From Sphingomonadaceae bacterium (GTDB lineage: Bacteria > Pseudomonadota > Alphaproteobacteria > Sphingomonadales > Sphingomonadaceae), in the NCBI GenBank assembly GCA_019454625.1, contig JACFNY010000025.1, positions 1 to 13,457 of the forward strand: a stretch of DNA of 13,457 bases, read 5' to 3'. Numbering within the stretch: position 1 is the first letter of the stretch; the number at the start of each line of letters is the position of its first letter. Below are positions 1 through 7,870 of the stretch, piece after piece. The notes beneath the pieces are model-generated. The model did not search any database, had not been told where the DNA came from, and worked only from the letters and a program-made list of their open reading frames with translations. Both the position numbers and the translations under genes were made by a program.

Positions 1-2300
1 TCGTCGAAGCAGTTCCGCGCATCCTCGATCGCGCCGAGACCGCGCATTCCCGCCGCCGCCAGTATGTTGACGTCGACCAGAAGCCGCCCCGCGCCGCGCT
101 GGTCCGCCCATGCGCGCAGGCGCGCGAGTTCCTCCAGCGCGGCTTCGTAAGCGCCGGTGAACAGGCCGAGCCGGACCCGGCACAGCGACGCCGCCACGGC
201 GACTGGGCGGTACTGCGGCGAATCCTCCGCCATCATGTCGGCGTACCGGTCGAGACCGATCGCGTCGGCGGCGGCGCGCACGACCGCAGGCGAAACCCCT
301 TCGGTCATCCTGAGATCGACCTCGCCGATGTCCGCGAGTTGCTCCAGCTGGACGAGGCGCCGACGCCCGGCCACCCGCCGCGCCCTCGCAACGACGTCGC
401 ACGCCTCGTCGAACGCGCCTTCGCCCGCCAACGCTCCGGCTTCCGTGAAATAGGCGACCGCGTAGACATCGACCCAACCGTCCGACTGCTCCATGTGCGG
501 AAGCGCCCACGAGAGAAGCTCGCGCGCCTCGGCGACGCGATCCTGCTCGTAGAGGAGTTCCGCCTGAAACGCCGCGCAGTTGGCGGCGAGGTCGGAACGC
601 TCGCCGAAATTCTCCACGATGGCCTGCCATGCAGCCTCGAGGATCGCCGCGGCCTCCTTCGATCTCCCCTGCGCGCGCTTGATCCGCGCTTCGAGGAAAC
701 GGGTGAAGAGATCGCTGTAGAGCGAACCGCAGGCCTGGTAGTGCTCGCGCGCGGCAAGCGTCGGTTGCAGCGCGCGCTCGAGCCATCCGCCCTCGAAATA
801 CTTGGCGCCGAGCGTTTCGCTGATGTTGGCGAGCACGAGGTGATCGTTTGCCGGAAGCTTGCGGAGCAGCGCCTCGCGCGCGAGCAGGTCCTCGAACGTC
901 ATCGGCTGGTTTTCGTAGTCGGCGAGCGTCTCGCCCACGACCTGCATCTCGATGCGGATGCCGGCGGAAAGCTCCGCCCGTTCGGCCTCGCCGGCGAGGC
1001 GGTCGTACTCGGCGCGCGCCGCGCCCAGATCGCCCCGCTTGATCTGGAGATACACCTGCGCCAGCGCGAGGCCGGGGCGCGAGCGGATGAGCGCGTGCGG
1101 CAGCTTCGAAAGGCCGCGCTCGACCACGCCCTGCAGGCCTTGCGGTATCAGCCGCCATCCGCCTGCGTCCTCGATGATTCCGGCCAGCAGCGCGTCGTCC
1201 GAGGCCAGCATCGCGTGGTTCACGGCGTCGGCCACCATGCCGCGCTCGGCGAACCACTGCGCAATCCGCCGCTGGAGGGCGGAATAGCCGGCGCGATCGG
1301 ACCGCTCGAAGCGGTCGCGCAGATATTCGGCGAACAGCTGGTGATAGCGGTATTCGCGCCGTTCCCACGTCACCGGCGCCAAGAAGACGCCCTGCTGCTC
1401 CAGCCGTTCGAGCACCAGCCAGCCGTCCTGCCGGTCGCACAGCAGGTCGACCATCCCGCCGGTCAGCCGGTCGAGCAGCGCGGTGCGGATGACGATGTCC
1501 CGCGTCTCCTGCGGCAGCGTCATCAGCACCTGTTCGGAAAGATAGCGGGCAAGATCGGTGCTGGAGCCGCAATAGGCGTCGATCACCCGCCCCGCGTCGT
1601 CGCCGCCGCGCTTCAGCGACAGCGAGGCCAGCTGCACCGCGATCGGCCAGCCTTCCGTGCGGTCGAGAATGGTCTCGATGTCGGAGGCCGCCAGCCGTTC
1701 GTCCGTGCGGGCCAGCAAACTTTCCGCCTCCTCGAGGGAGAATTTCAGTTGATGCGCGGTAATTTCGAGAACTTGACCCTCCGCCGCGAGCACGGACTGG
1801 CCGAGCCTCGGATAATCGCGCGAGGCGAAAACGAAGTGGCAGTTGGCGGGCGCAAGCCGGATCAGCCATTGCAGGAACGTCACCACGGGTTCGCTGTCGG
1901 CGTGGTGAAGGTCGTCGAGGATCAGGACGAAGGGCTTCGAACGGCCCGCGAGCCCGTTGATGATGGCGGAGAGCGCGGCGCGCGGCGGCAGGTCCGATGA
2001 GGAGGTTTTCCGGCCTCCGTCCCGGGCCTCGTTGTGGATGGCGATCAGGAGGTAGCTTACCAGCCGCTTCAGGTCGCGGTCGTCGCGTTCCAGCGTCAGC
2101 CAGGCCACCTGTGCGGCAGCCGGGGCGAGACTGTCGCGCCACTGGGCGAGCAGGCTGGTCTTCCCGTATCCGGCGGGCGCGTGGACGAGCGTGAGACGAT
2201 GAGACAAAGCGCAGTCCAGCTGACGCAGCAGAAGGCCGCGGTGGAGCTGCTCGCCCATCCATATCGGCGGATCGAACTTGGCGGCAATCACGTCAAGCAT
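1..2300 (-). CDS. MalT/LAL-type ATP-dependent LuxR-family transcriptional regulator (C-terminus outside window)
   Basis: The minus-strand frame stays open from an ATG at 2300 to the window edge (about 766 codons). It starts MLDVIAAKFDPPIWMGEQL. Residues 41-49 are a Walker A loop (APAGYGKTS) and 124-132 a Walker B strand (FVLILDDLH) followed by HHAD, the arrangement of the STAND/MalT ATPases. Further in are an ..RTEGWPIAVQLASLSL.. segment and a YRYHQLFAEYLRDRF segment, both typical of LuxR-family LAL regulators, then a long helical repeat (TPR-like) region from about residue 330 onward. Family members are usually near 900 residues with a LuxR helix-turn-helix at the C-terminus; that part would lie left of base 1 and is not seen. 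A GGAGG at 2305-2309 lies 4 nt from the ATG. These proteins bind ATP and a small inducer and activate nearby operons. Being divergent from the hyuA-like operon, it is the natural candidate regulator of it; this is inferred. Family is certain, inducer unknown. Confidence 0.9.
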   Translation of the reverse strand, partial: MLDVIAAKFDPPIWMGEQLHRGLLLRQLDCALSHRLTLVHAPAGYGKTSLLAQWRDSLAPAAAQVAWLTLERDDRDLKRLVSYLLIAIHNEARDGGRKTSSSDLPPRAALSAIINGLAGRSKPFVLILDDLHHADSEPVVTFLQWLIRLAPANCHFVFASRDYPRLGQSVLAAEGQVLEITAHQLKFSLEEAESLLARTDERLAASDIETILDRTEGWPIAVQLASLSLKRGGDDAGRVIDAYCGSSTDLARYLSEQVLMTLPQETRDIVIRTALLDRLTGGMVDLLCDRQDGWLVLERLEQQGVFLAPVTWERREYRYHQLFAEYLRDRFERSDRAGYSALQRRIAQWFAERGMVADAVNHAMLASDDALLAGIIEDAGGWRLIPQGLQGVVERGLSKLPHALIRSRPGLALAQVYLQIKRGDLGAARAEYDRLAGEAERAELSAGIRIEMQVVGETLADYENQPMTFEDLLAREALLRKLPANDHLVLANISETLGAKYFEGGWLERALQPTLAAREHYQACGSLYSDLFTRFLEARIKRAQGRSKEAAAILEAAWQAIVENFGERSDLAANCAAFQAELLYEQDRVAEARELLSWALPHMEQSDGWVDVYAVAYFTEAGALAGEGAFDEACDVVARARRVAGRRRLVQLEQLADIGEVDLRMTEGVSPAVVRAAADAIGLDRYADMMAEDSPQYRPVAVAASLCRVRLGLFTGAYEAALEELARLRAWADQRGAGRLLVDVNILAAAGMRGLGAIEDARNCFD

Positions 2301-2402
2301 AGGGCCTCCCACCTCGCGCACGCGATTCAAGGCAGAGGTTACGGATCGCGGGCGGGCATGGCAACCTGCCGGGGGCCACGGGATACCGCCGCGGGCAAGG
2401 CC

Positions 2403-2452
2403 TTACCCGTATCGGACAGGCGCATTACCCGTTCGCGCCCGCTCGCACCCGT
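2403..2452 (+). promoter_or_regulatory. Three ACCCGT direct repeats, possible activator binding sites
   Basis: ACCCGT occurs at 2405-2410, 2427-2432 and 2447-2452. The first two are extended as TTACCCGT and the third is preceded by GC. Start-to-start spacing is 22 and 20 bp, close to two helical turns, so all three would face the same side of the DNA. They end 8 bp before a possible -35 element of the hyuA-like operon. A related inverted element, ACGGGATA, is at 2378-2385. Short direct repeats upstream of a -35 are common for MalT-type activators, but this sequence does not match the known E. coli MalT box, so assigning it to the adjacent regulator is inference. Confidence 0.35.
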
Positions 2453-2460
2453 AATTCGCG

Positions 2461-2489
2461 TTGCGTCCGGGGGGGCACCCCCTTCAAAT
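2461..2489 (+). promoter_or_regulatory. Possible sigma-70-type promoter for the hyuA-like operon
   Basis: TTGCGT (2461-2466) and TCAAAT (2484-2489) are separated by 17 nt. The -10 matches the consensus at four of six positions and the -35 keeps TTG. Transcription would start near 2496, leaving a leader of about 30 nt before the GTG at 2528. The spacer holds a G-run/C-run (2469-2482) that could fold into a short hairpin. This is a weak match typical of an activator-dependent promoter. Confidence 0.3.
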
Positions 2490-2515
2490 CCCCGAAAGTT
2501 TGCGGGCGACGCTTC

Positions 2516-2522
2516 AAGGAGG
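2516..2522 (+). promoter_or_regulatory. Strong ribosome binding site fixing the GTG start of the hyuA-like gene
   Basis: AAGGAGG lies 5 nt before the GTG at 2528. The N-terminal residues that follow (MRIGVDVGGTNTD) are exactly where the family's first phosphate-binding loop should be, so the start is well supported. Confidence 0.8.
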
Positions 2523-2527
2523 ATCGG

Positions 2528-4153
2528 GTGCGTATTGGTGTCGATGTCGGCGGAACGAACACCGACGCCGTCCTGATCGACGGCCTGCGGATCGTCGCAT
2601 CGAACAAGCAGCCGACGACGCCGGACGTCAGCAGCGGCGTTTCGGCCGCCGTCCGCGCCGTGCTTGCGGACCGGGACGTCGCGCCCGGCACGATCACCGC
2701 CGTGATGATCGGCACGACGCATTTCACCAACGCGCTCGTCGAGGCGAACCGGCTCGACCGCGTCGCGGTCATGCGGCTGGCAAGCCCATCCGGCGAAGCG
2801 CTGCCGCCGTTCACGGGCTGGCCCGAAGCCCTTGCGAAACGAATCTGCGGGGAGATTTTCCTGCTGCCCGGCGGCTACGAGTTCGACGGCCGCGAGATCT
2901 CCGCCTTCGACGAGGCCCGCGTCCGCACCGCCGCGCGGCACTGCCGGGAACGCGGCATCGAGAGCATCGCCGTCAGCAGTGCGTTCGCGCCGATCAACTC
3001 GGCGATGGAAGAGCGCGCCGCGCAGGTGATCCGCCGCGAGCATCCGGCGGCGAGCATCAGCCTGTCGCACACGATCGGGCGGCTGGGGCTGATCGAGCGC
3101 GAGAACGGCGTGATCCTGAACGCGGCGCTCACCAGCCTTGCCCGGCACGTCGTCGCCTCGCTCGAACGCGCCCTCGGCGACCTGAAGCTCAGGGCGCCCC
3201 TCTTCATTTCCCAGAACGACGGCACCCTGATCTCGGCGGAGGATGCCGCGCGCTATCCCGTGATGACGATCGGTTCCGGCCCGACGAACAGTATGCGGGG
3301 TGCCGCCTTCCTCACCGGCATCAACGACGCCATCGTCATGGACGTGGGCGGAACCACCTGCGACGTCGGCGTGCTTTCAAAGGGTTTTCCGCGCGAATCC
3401 TCGATTTCGGTCGATATCGGCGGTGTCCGCACCAATTTCCGGATGCCCGACATCCTTGCGATCGGCCTCGGCGGCGGCACGCGCATCCATCTCGATCCGG
3501 GGCTCTACACGGCGAATGCGCTTGCCGCGTCCGATCTGCGCGTCGGCCCGGATTCGGTCGGCTACCGGATCGTGCAGGACGCGTTCCTGTTCGGCGGCGA
3601 GACACTGACGGCAAGCGATGTCGCCGTCGCCGCCGGCCGCACGCATTTCGGAGACGCCTCGCGCATCCCGCTGCTCAGCGCCGCCGTGCAAACCGCGATC
3701 TGGTCGCGTATGCAGGCGATGTTCGCCGACAGCATTGATCGCATGAAGACGGCGCAGGGGGATGCCCCCATCATTGCCGTCGGCGGCGGACATTTCCTCA
3801 TCGACGACGACCTGCCGGGCGCAACGCAGGTGCTGCGGCCGCCCCATGCCTCGGTCGCCAACGCAGTCGGCGCCGCCATTGCCCAGATCGGGGCGCAGAT
3901 CGAACAGATCGTGGACTACGATACCGTGCCACGCCACGCGGCCATCGAACGTATGCGTGAAGCCGTCACCGCCCGGGTCGCCGCCAATGGCGGCGTGAGG
4001 GACAGCATCCAGATCGTCGACATGGAGGAGGTCTTCCTGAGCTATTTGCCGGGCCGGTCGGCGCAGGTGCGGATGAAAGCGGTCGGCGACCTCGCTGAAA
4101 CACCCTCGCCCGCTGCCGGGAGCGCAATCGCGGAGGCCAGCCATGCGCATTGA
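2528..4153 (+). CDS. Hydantoinase/oxoprolinase family ATPase, HyuA-like (541 aa)
   Basis: The protein belongs to the hydantoinase A/5-oxoprolinase family, ATP-dependent cyclic-amide (lactam or imide) ring-opening enzymes with an ASKHA fold. Residues 3-13 (IGVDVGGTNTD) are the first phosphate loop and 272-279 (DVGGTTCD) the second. Between them are conserved segments such as MIGTTHFTNALVE, GLIERENGVILNAAL and an SQNDGTL strand; AIGLGGGTRI and IIAVGGGHFLIDD follow the second loop. At 541 aa it is shorter than stand-alone HyuA proteins (about 650-700 aa) but fits the shorter form that is found paired with DUF917 proteins. It starts at GTG with a perfect ribosome site and overlaps the next gene by 11 nt. 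No HyuB (oxoprolinase B) subunit follows; DUF917 takes that place. It is cytoplasmic and the substrate is not determinable from sequence. Family is sure; the reaction on a specific ring is inferred. Confidence 0.9.
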   Translation: MRIGVDVGGTNTDAVLIDGLRIVASNKQPTTPDVSSGVSAAVRAVLADRDVAPGTITAVMIGTTHFTNALVEANRLDRVAVMRLASPSGEALPPFTGWPEALAKRICGEIFLLPGGYEFDGREISAFDEARVRTAARHCRERGIESIAVSSAFAPINSAMEERAAQVIRREHPAASISLSHTIGRLGLIERENGVILNAALTSLARHVVASLERALGDLKLRAPLFISQNDGTLISAEDAARYPVMTIGSGPTNSMRGAAFLTGINDAIVMDVGGTTCDVGVLSKGFPRESSISVDIGGVRTNFRMPDILAIGLGGGTRIHLDPGLYTANALAASDLRVGPDSVGYRIVQDAFLFGGETLTASDVAVAAGRTHFGDASRIPLLSAAVQTAIWSRMQAMFADSIDRMKTAQGDAPIIAVGGGHFLIDDDLPGATQVLRPPHASVANAVGAAIAQIGAQIEQIVDYDTVPRHAAIERMREAVTARVAANGGVRDSIQIVDMEEVFLSYLPGRSAQVRMKAVGDLAETPSPAAGSAIAEASHAH

Positions 4154-5246
4154 GCGCGCGATGCTGGCCGATCTGGCGCGGGGTGCCGCCTTTCTCGGCT
4201 CGGGCGGCGGCGGAGACCCTTACTACAGCCTGCTCCTCGCCGAGGCCGCGATCGAACGGCGCGGTCCCGTCACGCTGATCCCGCTCTCCTCGCTCGCCGA
4301 CGATGCGCTCATCGTTCCCTGCGGCTGGATCGGCGCACCGACCGTGTCGGTCGAAAAGCTTCCGAACGGCAGCGAGGCGGTGGCCGGATTGCGGCGGCTG
4401 GAGGCGATCATGGGCCGCCGCATCGACGCCGTGCTGCCGATCGAGATCGGCGGCGGCAACGGCCTTGCCCCGCTGATCGCCGCGGCCGACATGGGCATCC
4501 CCGTCGTCGACTGCGACGGCATGGGCCGGGCCTTCCCGGAATCGCAAATGGCGATCTTCAACATCCGCGGCCTCAGCGCCTGCCCGTCGGTGATCACCGC
4601 CTCCTGCGGCGCGCTCACCGTCATCGAAACCGACGACAATCTCGCGCACGAGCGCATCGCGCGCAGCCTTTCCGTGGCGCTCGGCGGTATCGCGCACATG
4701 GTCGAATATCCGCTCACCGGCGCGCAGGCGCGCGCGCACGCGATCACGGGCAGCATCAGCGCGGCGATCGCCACGGGCGCCGCCATACGCGAGGCCCGTG
4801 CCGCGCGCCGGGACCCGTTCGCGGCCCTTGCCGAGGCCCTTTGCGCGACCGGCCTCTATCCGCACTGCAGAACGCTGTTCGACGGCAAGATCGTGGACCT
4901 CGAGCGCGAGACGCGCGGTGGCTTTTCGGTCGGAAACGTCATAATCGACGGCTTCGGAGGGCAAGGGCGCATGGAGATCGAGTTTCAGAACGAGAACCTG
5001 ATCGCCCGGCAGGATGGCAGGATCCGCGCGATGGTGCCCGATCTCATCACCATCATGGACCGTGAAACCGCCGACACGATCACCACCGAACGCCTGAAGT
5101 ACGGCCAGCGCGTCAAGGTCATCGCCGCGGCGGCGCCGGCCATGCTGCGCGAGGAGACGGCGCTGCGTTTCGTCGGCCCGCGCGCCTTCAAGCTCGGCAC
5201 CGATTTCATCCCCCTCGAAAACCTCGACGTGGCGGAGACCAGGTGA
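4143..5246 (+). CDS. DUF917 / S-methyl-thiohydantoin desulfurase family protein (367 aa)
   Basis: This 367-aa protein matches the DUF917 family (Pfam now names its two domains S-methyl-thiohydantoin desulfurase N- and C-terminal). Visible family landmarks are a glycine-rich GSGGGGDPYYS at 19-29, EIGGGNGLAPL at 101-111, VDCDGMGRAFPE at 122-133 and a C-terminal beta-rich half ending VGPRAFKLGTDFIPLE. Family members are cytoplasmic and are repeatedly encoded beside HyuA-like ATPases and CodB-like permeases, which is exactly the order here. The start ATG has GGAGG at 4132-4136, 6 nt upstream, and overlaps the end of the hyuA-like gene, suggesting coupled translation. The desulfurase name rests on a few characterised relatives; whether this protein acts on a sulfur-containing ring, a hydantoin or something else cannot be read from sequence. 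Confidence 0.87.
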   Translation: MRIERAMLADLARGAAFLGSGGGGDPYYSLLLAEAAIERRGPVTLIPLSSLADDALIVPCGWIGAPTVSVEKLPNGSEAVAGLRRLEAIMGRRIDAVLPIEIGGGNGLAPLIAAADMGIPVVDCDGMGRAFPESQMAIFNIRGLSACPSVITASCGALTVIETDDNLAHERIARSLSVALGGIAHMVEYPLTGAQARAHAITGSISAAIATGAAIREARAARRDPFAALAEALCATGLYPHCRTLFDGKIVDLERETRGGFSVGNVIIDGFGGQGRMEIEFQNENLIARQDGRIRAMVPDLITIMDRETADTITTERLKYGQRVKVIAAAAPAMLREETALRFVGPRAFKLGTDFIPLENLDVAETR

Positions 5247-6499
5247 GCGGCGGACACGGCGACGCCCACGCCAGTGGGCCGCTGCCGGAGAATCTCACCG
5301 TCCCCGGATGGCGCGTCGCGCTCATCATCACGAGCTTCACCTTCTCGCTGCCGGGGTTCCTGAACGCCGCGCAGACAGGTCTTGCCCTCGGTCTCGATCG
5401 GGCCGTTCTCGCGGCGCTTCTGTCCGGCCTCATCCTCTGCGGCGGCGCCTGCCTCACCGCGATCATCAGCGTCCGCACCCGGCTGACGACCTATATGCTC
5501 GTCCAGCGCTCGTTCGGCATCAGGGGCGCAGCGCTCGTCAACATCGTGATCGCGATCATCCATTTCTGCTGGTTCGGGGTCAACGTGTCGTTCTTCGGCG
5601 ATGCGATGGTGGCGGCGGCGAAGGAAGGCTACGGCATACCCGGTGATTTCGGCACGTTCGTCATCCTCGGCAGCGTGCTCATCACGCTTTCGACGATCTA
5701 TGGCTTTCGCACGCTCGATCGGCTGGCGATGGTCGCCGTGCCGCTCGCCGGCATCATCCTCGTCGCCGTCTGCGTCACCGCGGTCGGCGCGCATCCGGTC
5801 GATCTCGCCCCGGCCGAGAACCCGCCGACGCCGATGAGCTTCGGCATCGCGCTTTCCGCGCTCGTCGGCGGCAACATGCTCACCGTCGCCGCGATGCCGG
5901 ACCTGTCGCGCTTCATCCGCACCGAGCACGGCGCGATCAGCGGTATGCTCCTCTCCTTCCCCATCGCCGCGCCGGTGCTGATGCTGATCTCGGCGCTCAT
6001 CGCGCTCGCGACGGGCGAGACGGACATCATGCAGATCGTCGTGAGCATGGGCTTCGGCATCCCGGCGCTCGCCATGCTGCTGCTCTCGGTCTGGACGATC
6101 AACGCGCTCAACCTCTATTCCGCCGGACTCTCGATGGCGGCGACGTTTCCCCGTGTGCGCCAGTGGGTCATCATCGTCGCAGGCGGCGCGATCGGCTGCA
6201 TCTTCGCGCTGCTCGGCATCATCAATTCCTTCATTCCGTTTCTGGTGACGCTCGGCCTCATCATTCCGCCGATCGCGGCCATCTACGTGATCGACGGCTT
6301 CACGCGCTTTCGGGAAAACAGCGCGGAGGCCGCACCTCCCGCGATCCGCTGGGCGGCGATCGGCGTCTGGCTGGGGTCGCTCGCCGTCACCCTGCCCGCG
6401 ACGCGACTGGGCCTGACGCTCACAACCGTCCCGGCGCTCGACGCCACACTTCTTGCCGCGGGCAGCTATGCATTGCTGCTGCGGTGGCGGCGACGTTGA
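5243..6499 (+). CDS. NCS1-family permease, CodB-like (418 aa)
   Basis: A hydrophobic 418-aa inner-membrane protein with roughly twelve predicted transmembrane spans. The segments LTTYMLVQRSFGIRG (81-95) and HFCWFGVNVSFFG (107-119) closely resemble the LTTHLLARFSFGVKG and QVGWFGVGV regions of the cytosine permease CodB, placing it in the nucleobase-cation-symport-1 family, whose members import cytosine, purines, allantoin or hydantoins. In this operon it most likely imports the cyclic compound processed by the neighbouring enzymes. The GTG start overlaps the upstream stop as GTGA, with GGAGA at 5234-5238 only 4 nt away. The end overlaps the next gene. Transported substrate is unknown; a hydantoin or pyrimidine-like ring fits family and context. 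Confidence 0.9.
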   Translation: MSGGHGDAHASGPLPENLTVPGWRVALIITSFTFSLPGFLNAAQTGLALGLDRAVLAALLSGLILCGGACLTAIISVRTRLTTYMLVQRSFGIRGAALVNIVIAIIHFCWFGVNVSFFGDAMVAAAKEGYGIPGDFGTFVILGSVLITLSTIYGFRTLDRLAMVAVPLAGIILVAVCVTAVGAHPVDLAPAENPPTPMSFGIALSALVGGNMLTVAAMPDLSRFIRTEHGAISGMLLSFPIAAPVLMLISALIALATGETDIMQIVVSMGFGIPALAMLLLSVWTINALNLYSAGLSMAATFPRVRQWVIIVAGGAIGCIFALLGIINSFIPFLVTLGLIIPPIAAIYVIDGFTRFRENSAEAAPPAIRWAAIGVWLGSLAVTLPATRLGLTLTTVPALDATLLAAGSYALLLRWRRR

Positions 6500-7869
6500 A
6501 GGAGATCGCGGACCTCGACGCACACGCGCAGGCCGCGCTCGTCCGGCACGGCGAGGTTCCGCCCACCGCGCTCGTGGAGGCCGCGATCGCACGGATCGAG
6601 ACGATTGACCCGGCGCTGAACGCGGTCTGCCACCGCGCCTTCGGCCATGCGCTCGAAGCCGTCGGCACGGTCGACAGGCAAGCACCGATGGCGGCGGTTC
6701 CCTGTCTGCTCAAGGCCTCGCTCGAATATCCGGGTTTCCCGATGCTGTCCGGCTCGCGGACGCGCGCGGGGACGGTGGGCAAGACACGCTATCCTTTCGT
6801 CGCACACCTCGACGCCGCGGGCCTCATCCCCTGCGGCATGTCGACGATGCCCGAGTTCGGACTGATCGGCACCGGCGAGGCGCTGCTCTACGGCCCCACG
6901 CGCAATCCGTGGGATTTGACGCGCAGCAGCGGCGGCTCCAGCAGCGGCGCGGCCGTTGCTGTCGCCGCGGGGATGGTGCCGCTGGCGACGGGAAGCGACG
7001 GCGGCGGCTCGATCCGGATTCCCGCCTCGCACTGCGGCATCATCGGCTTCAAGCCGAGCCGGGGCTGGAACCTCCGCGCCCGCGCCGCGAGCCTGATCGA
7101 CGATCTGCTGACCTCCGACGGCCTCTACGGCCGCTCGATGCGCGACACGATCTGGGCCGCGCAGTTCCTGCGCGCGCAGCCGCCCGGCGAGATGAAGATC
7201 GCCCGCCCGCTCAGGATCGCGATGAGCCTGGGCGGCCTCGACGGGCTGCCGCCCGACCCGGCCGTCGCCGGGGTGATCGCCAAGGCCGCAGCGCTGTGCG
7301 AGACGCTGGGACACCGCATCGAACCGCGCGAACCGCCGCTCGATCTCGCCGCGCTCGGCCGCGCCTTCGACGTCCTGTGGAGCTACGGCGGCGGCGAAGT
7401 CGTCGACCTTTGCCGCGCCCGGCTGGGCGCGGAAGCGGACAGGCTTCTCGAACCGTGGACGCTCGGCCTTGCCGAACGGCGCGGCCGCGTGACGCCCGAC
7501 GACCTCGCCGCCGCGCTCGCCGCCGTCGCCGGAATCGACCGGAAACTCGAATCGTTCTGGCAGGACTACGACGTGGTGCTCGGCCCCGTCGCCAGCAGCA
7601 CGCCGCCGCCGCTCGGCCTGCTCGCGCCGGACCGGGCGTTCGACGCGCTCTGGCGCGATCACTTCCGCCACGTGAACTACACGCAGCTTCAGAACATGGC
7701 CGGCTATCCCGGACTGTCGCTGCCGCTGTTCACGGCGTCGGACGGACTCCCGGCGGGCACGATGTTCTGGACCCCGAAAGGCGGCGACGATCTGCTGCTC
7801 GCGCTCGGCGCAGCGCTCGAAGAGGCGCAGCCGTGGGCAGGCCGCAGGCCATCAGCAGGAGAGGCATGA
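6484..7869 (+). CDS. Amidase signature family hydrolase (about 461 aa)
   Basis: An amidase-signature enzyme, hydrolysing C-N bonds of amides with a Ser-cisSer-Lys triad. Counting from the GTG at 6484, the catalytic lysine is K77 (CLLKAS), the cis-serine S152 in the [10 protein letters not shown] loop, and the nucleophile S176 in [13 protein letters not shown]. The S152-S176 distance of 24 equals that of characterised family members. The length matches GatA-like/aryl-amidase relatives; it is not GatA, because the GatB/C neighbours are absent. The start is uncertain. No ATG exists near the conserved N-terminus: GTG at 6484 is chosen, but TTG at 6496, which forms a TTGA overlap with the permease stop and has GGTGG 8 nt before it, is also plausible. 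It probably hydrolyses an acyclic amide or carbamoyl-type product released after ring opening; this is inferred from context. Confidence 0.88.
   Translation: MAATLKEIADLDAHAQAALVRHGEVPPTALVEAAIARIETIDPALNAVCHRAFGHALEAVGTVDRQAPMAAVPCLLKASLEYPGFPMLSGSRTRAGTVGKTRYPFVAHLDAAGLIPCGMSTMPEFGLIGTGEALLYGPTRNPWDLTRSSGGSSSGAAVAVAAGMVPLATGSDGGGSIRIPASHCGIIGFKPSRGWNLRARAASLIDDLLTSDGLYGRSMRDTIWAAQFLRAQPPGEMKIARPLRIAMSLGGLDGLPPDPAVAGVIAKAAALCETLGHRIEPREPPLDLAALGRAFDVLWSYGGGEVVDLCRARLGAEADRLLEPWTLGLAERRGRVTPDDLAAALAAVAGIDRKLESFWQDYDVVLGPVASSTPPPLGLLAPDRAFDALWRDHFRHVNYTQLQNMAGYPGLSLPLFTASDGLPAGTMFWTPKGGDDLLLALGAALEEAQPWAGRRPSAGEA
7857..7864 (+). promoter_or_regulatory. Ribosome binding site for the first esterase
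   Basis: AGGAGAGG lies 6 nt before ATG 7871 (9 nt before the second ATG at 7874). It sits inside the last codons of the amidase gene, so the esterase is translated from the same message. Confidence 0.65.
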
Positions 7870-7870
7870 C

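Larger units (their letters stand above)
2301..2527. other. Divergent intergenic region
   Basis: No gene is seen in this 227-bp interval between the regulator and the hyuA-like operon. It contains the ribosome site of the regulator, the three ACCCGT repeats, the possible promoter and the ribosome site of the hyuA-like gene. It must also carry the regulator's own promoter, which I cannot place. Confidence 0.7.

Noticed and set aside
339..2000. 553-codon open frame on the plus strand
   Set aside because: It lies antisense to the regulator, whose minus-strand frame has clear Walker motifs and continuous homology-like sequence. The plus translation is Arg/Glu/Val-rich with no recognisable motif, the usual shadow of high-GC codon bias.
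2469..2482. G-run/C-run hairpin in the intergenic region as a terminator or riboswitch
   Set aside because: Only about 5 bp of stem with a tiny loop, no T-run, and upstream of the likely transcription start; no riboswitch consensus is visible.
6163..6483. Upstream extension of the amidase frame
   Set aside because: Translation is an out-of-frame reading of the permease (Arg/His-rich) and no amidase domain begins that early.
4985..6685. 566-codon minus-strand open frame
   Set aside because: Extremely Arg/Asp/Glu/Ala-rich translation opposite the permease and DUF917 genes; a codon-bias shadow.
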